Origin: Myxococcota bacterium
GTDB lineage: Bacteria > Myxococcota_A > Polyangia > HGW-17
Direction: 5' to 3'
Assembly (NCBI GenBank): GCA_018821745.1
Contig: JAHJLU010000033.1
Location: 1 to 6,661 of the forward strand
DNA: 6,661 nt
A program made the translations under genes and the position numbers. This document shows, piece after piece, positions 6,264 to 6,661 of the stretch. The notes under the pieces were generated by a model. It saw only the letters and a list, made by a program, of their open reading frames with translations, was not told the origin of the DNA and did no database searches. Each line of letters starts with the position of its first letter. Position 1 is the first letter of the stretch.

Positions 6264-6661
6264 GACTCTCCTTTACCCTTATTGAGTCCACACTGGTTGG
6301 GACCGTTCATTCTTCTGGCGGGGTGCAGCGGCACCGCATGGCATACCGCCCCCAGGAGGCCATTGCGCTTACCCGCGAGATACTGGGAACGCTGCAGGAG
6401 GGAGTCCGGCTGGGTGCCAAAGCCTCTGCGGCAGAACCGGCGCTGAAGCTTCTGGGAAGTCGACTCGCAAGAACCATTATGTCAGAGCAGCTTTTGCTGC
6501 TCCTCGCTGGCGCCGAGGGCGAATTGGTGCTGGATAACTGCATCGGCTCAGGGACAACCGCAATTGCGGCACTCAACACAGGACGGCACTTTATCGGGAT
6601 CGAGCAGGAACTGGAGTATGTCGAGATTGCACGGCGGCGAATTTCGGAAAGGCTATTATAG
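6260..6661 (+). CDS. Chimeric small ORF: unknown N-terminal half, C-terminal SAM-binding end of a DNA methyltransferase
   Basis: 133 residues; the ATG overlaps the ldcA stop as ATGA. The stop is the last codon of the window. Residues about 85-133 match the C-terminal end of beta-class N4/N6 DNA methyltransferases: LVLDNCIGSGTT (motif I, FxGxG-type SAM loop, Asp92), GRHFIGIEQ (acidic Glu115 of motif II) and EYVEIARRRI. The catalytic DPPY/SPPY motif, which in this class lies upstream, is absent, as is a target-recognition domain. Residues 1-75 do not look like methyltransferase. MRLSFTLIESTLVG with a later ALKLLGSRLARTI helix faintly recalls the region before the catalytic core of CHAT-type proteases, but I cannot establish this. 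Taken alone it should not methylate DNA. It may be a gene remnant, a split-enzyme subunit or an assembly join at a contig end. Confidence 0.6.
   Translation: MRLSFTLIESTLVGTVHSSGGVQRHRMAYRPQEAIALTREILGTLQEGVRLGAKASAAEPALKLLGSRLARTIMSEQLLLLLAGAEGELVLDNCIGSGTTAIAALNTGRHFIGIEQELEYVEIARRRISERLL
6485..6502 (+). repeat. Perfect short palindrome at the domain junction of the last ORF
   Basis: GAGCAGC and GCTGCTC (7 bp each) flank a TTTT loop. It lies within codons for SEQLLLL, just where the non-methyltransferase half gives way to the methyltransferase-like half. It could be a chance product of the Leu-rich coding, a hairpin that promoted recombination, or an assembly breakpoint. Confidence 0.5.

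Overview
The window looks like an ordinary chromosomal stretch from a Gram-negative bacterium. The first gene encodes an outer-membrane beta-barrel fused to an OmpA-type peptidoglycan-binding domain. All genes lie on the + strand and are tightly packed, with good Shine-Dalgarno sites and 1-4 nt gene overlaps. The moderately GC-rich composition, the barrel/OmpA fusion and the long disordered tails recall deltaproteobacterial or Myxococcota-like lineages, but no gene here fixes the taxonomy. I see no phage, IS, tRNA, rRNA or CRISPR features.

Layout: (1) 2-1840, the 3' part of a large envelope protein made of beta-barrel, two small beta-sandwich-like domains and an OmpA domain. Its start lies before the window. 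(2) 1841-2015, a non-coding gap with a compact predicted hairpin. (3) 2016-2872, two overlapping small genes: a four-helix membrane protein and an all-helical soluble protein with an N-terminal PGYKGY motif. (4) 2873-2971, a gap with a weak terminator-like hairpin and a plausible sigma70-type promoter. (5) 2972-4360, an SPFH (band-7-like, 'virion core'/YdjI-type) protein carrying a Met/Gly- and Pro/Gln/Gly/Tyr-rich repeat tract and three C-terminal zinc ribbons. (6) 4402-5370, a protein with a small PilZ-like beta domain and a very long acidic, then lysine-rich, disordered tail. (7) 5367-6263, an LD-carboxypeptidase (S66 family) of peptidoglycan recycling. (8) 6260-6661, a small ORF whose C-terminal half is the SAM-binding end of a DNA methyltransferase and whose N-terminal half is something else.

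The common theme is the cell envelope: a peptidoglycan anchor, a membrane-associated SPFH scaffold with small helical and membrane partners, and a peptidoglycan hydrolase. The SPFH group (2016-4360, perhaps to 5370) is the best candidate for an undescribed module. It resembles SPFH/zinc-ribbon membrane-stress loci such as Bacillus subtilis ydjFGHI, but no PspA homologue is visible here. The second point of interest is the last ORF, a chimera lacking the methyltransferase catalytic motif, with a perfect short palindrome at its domain junction.
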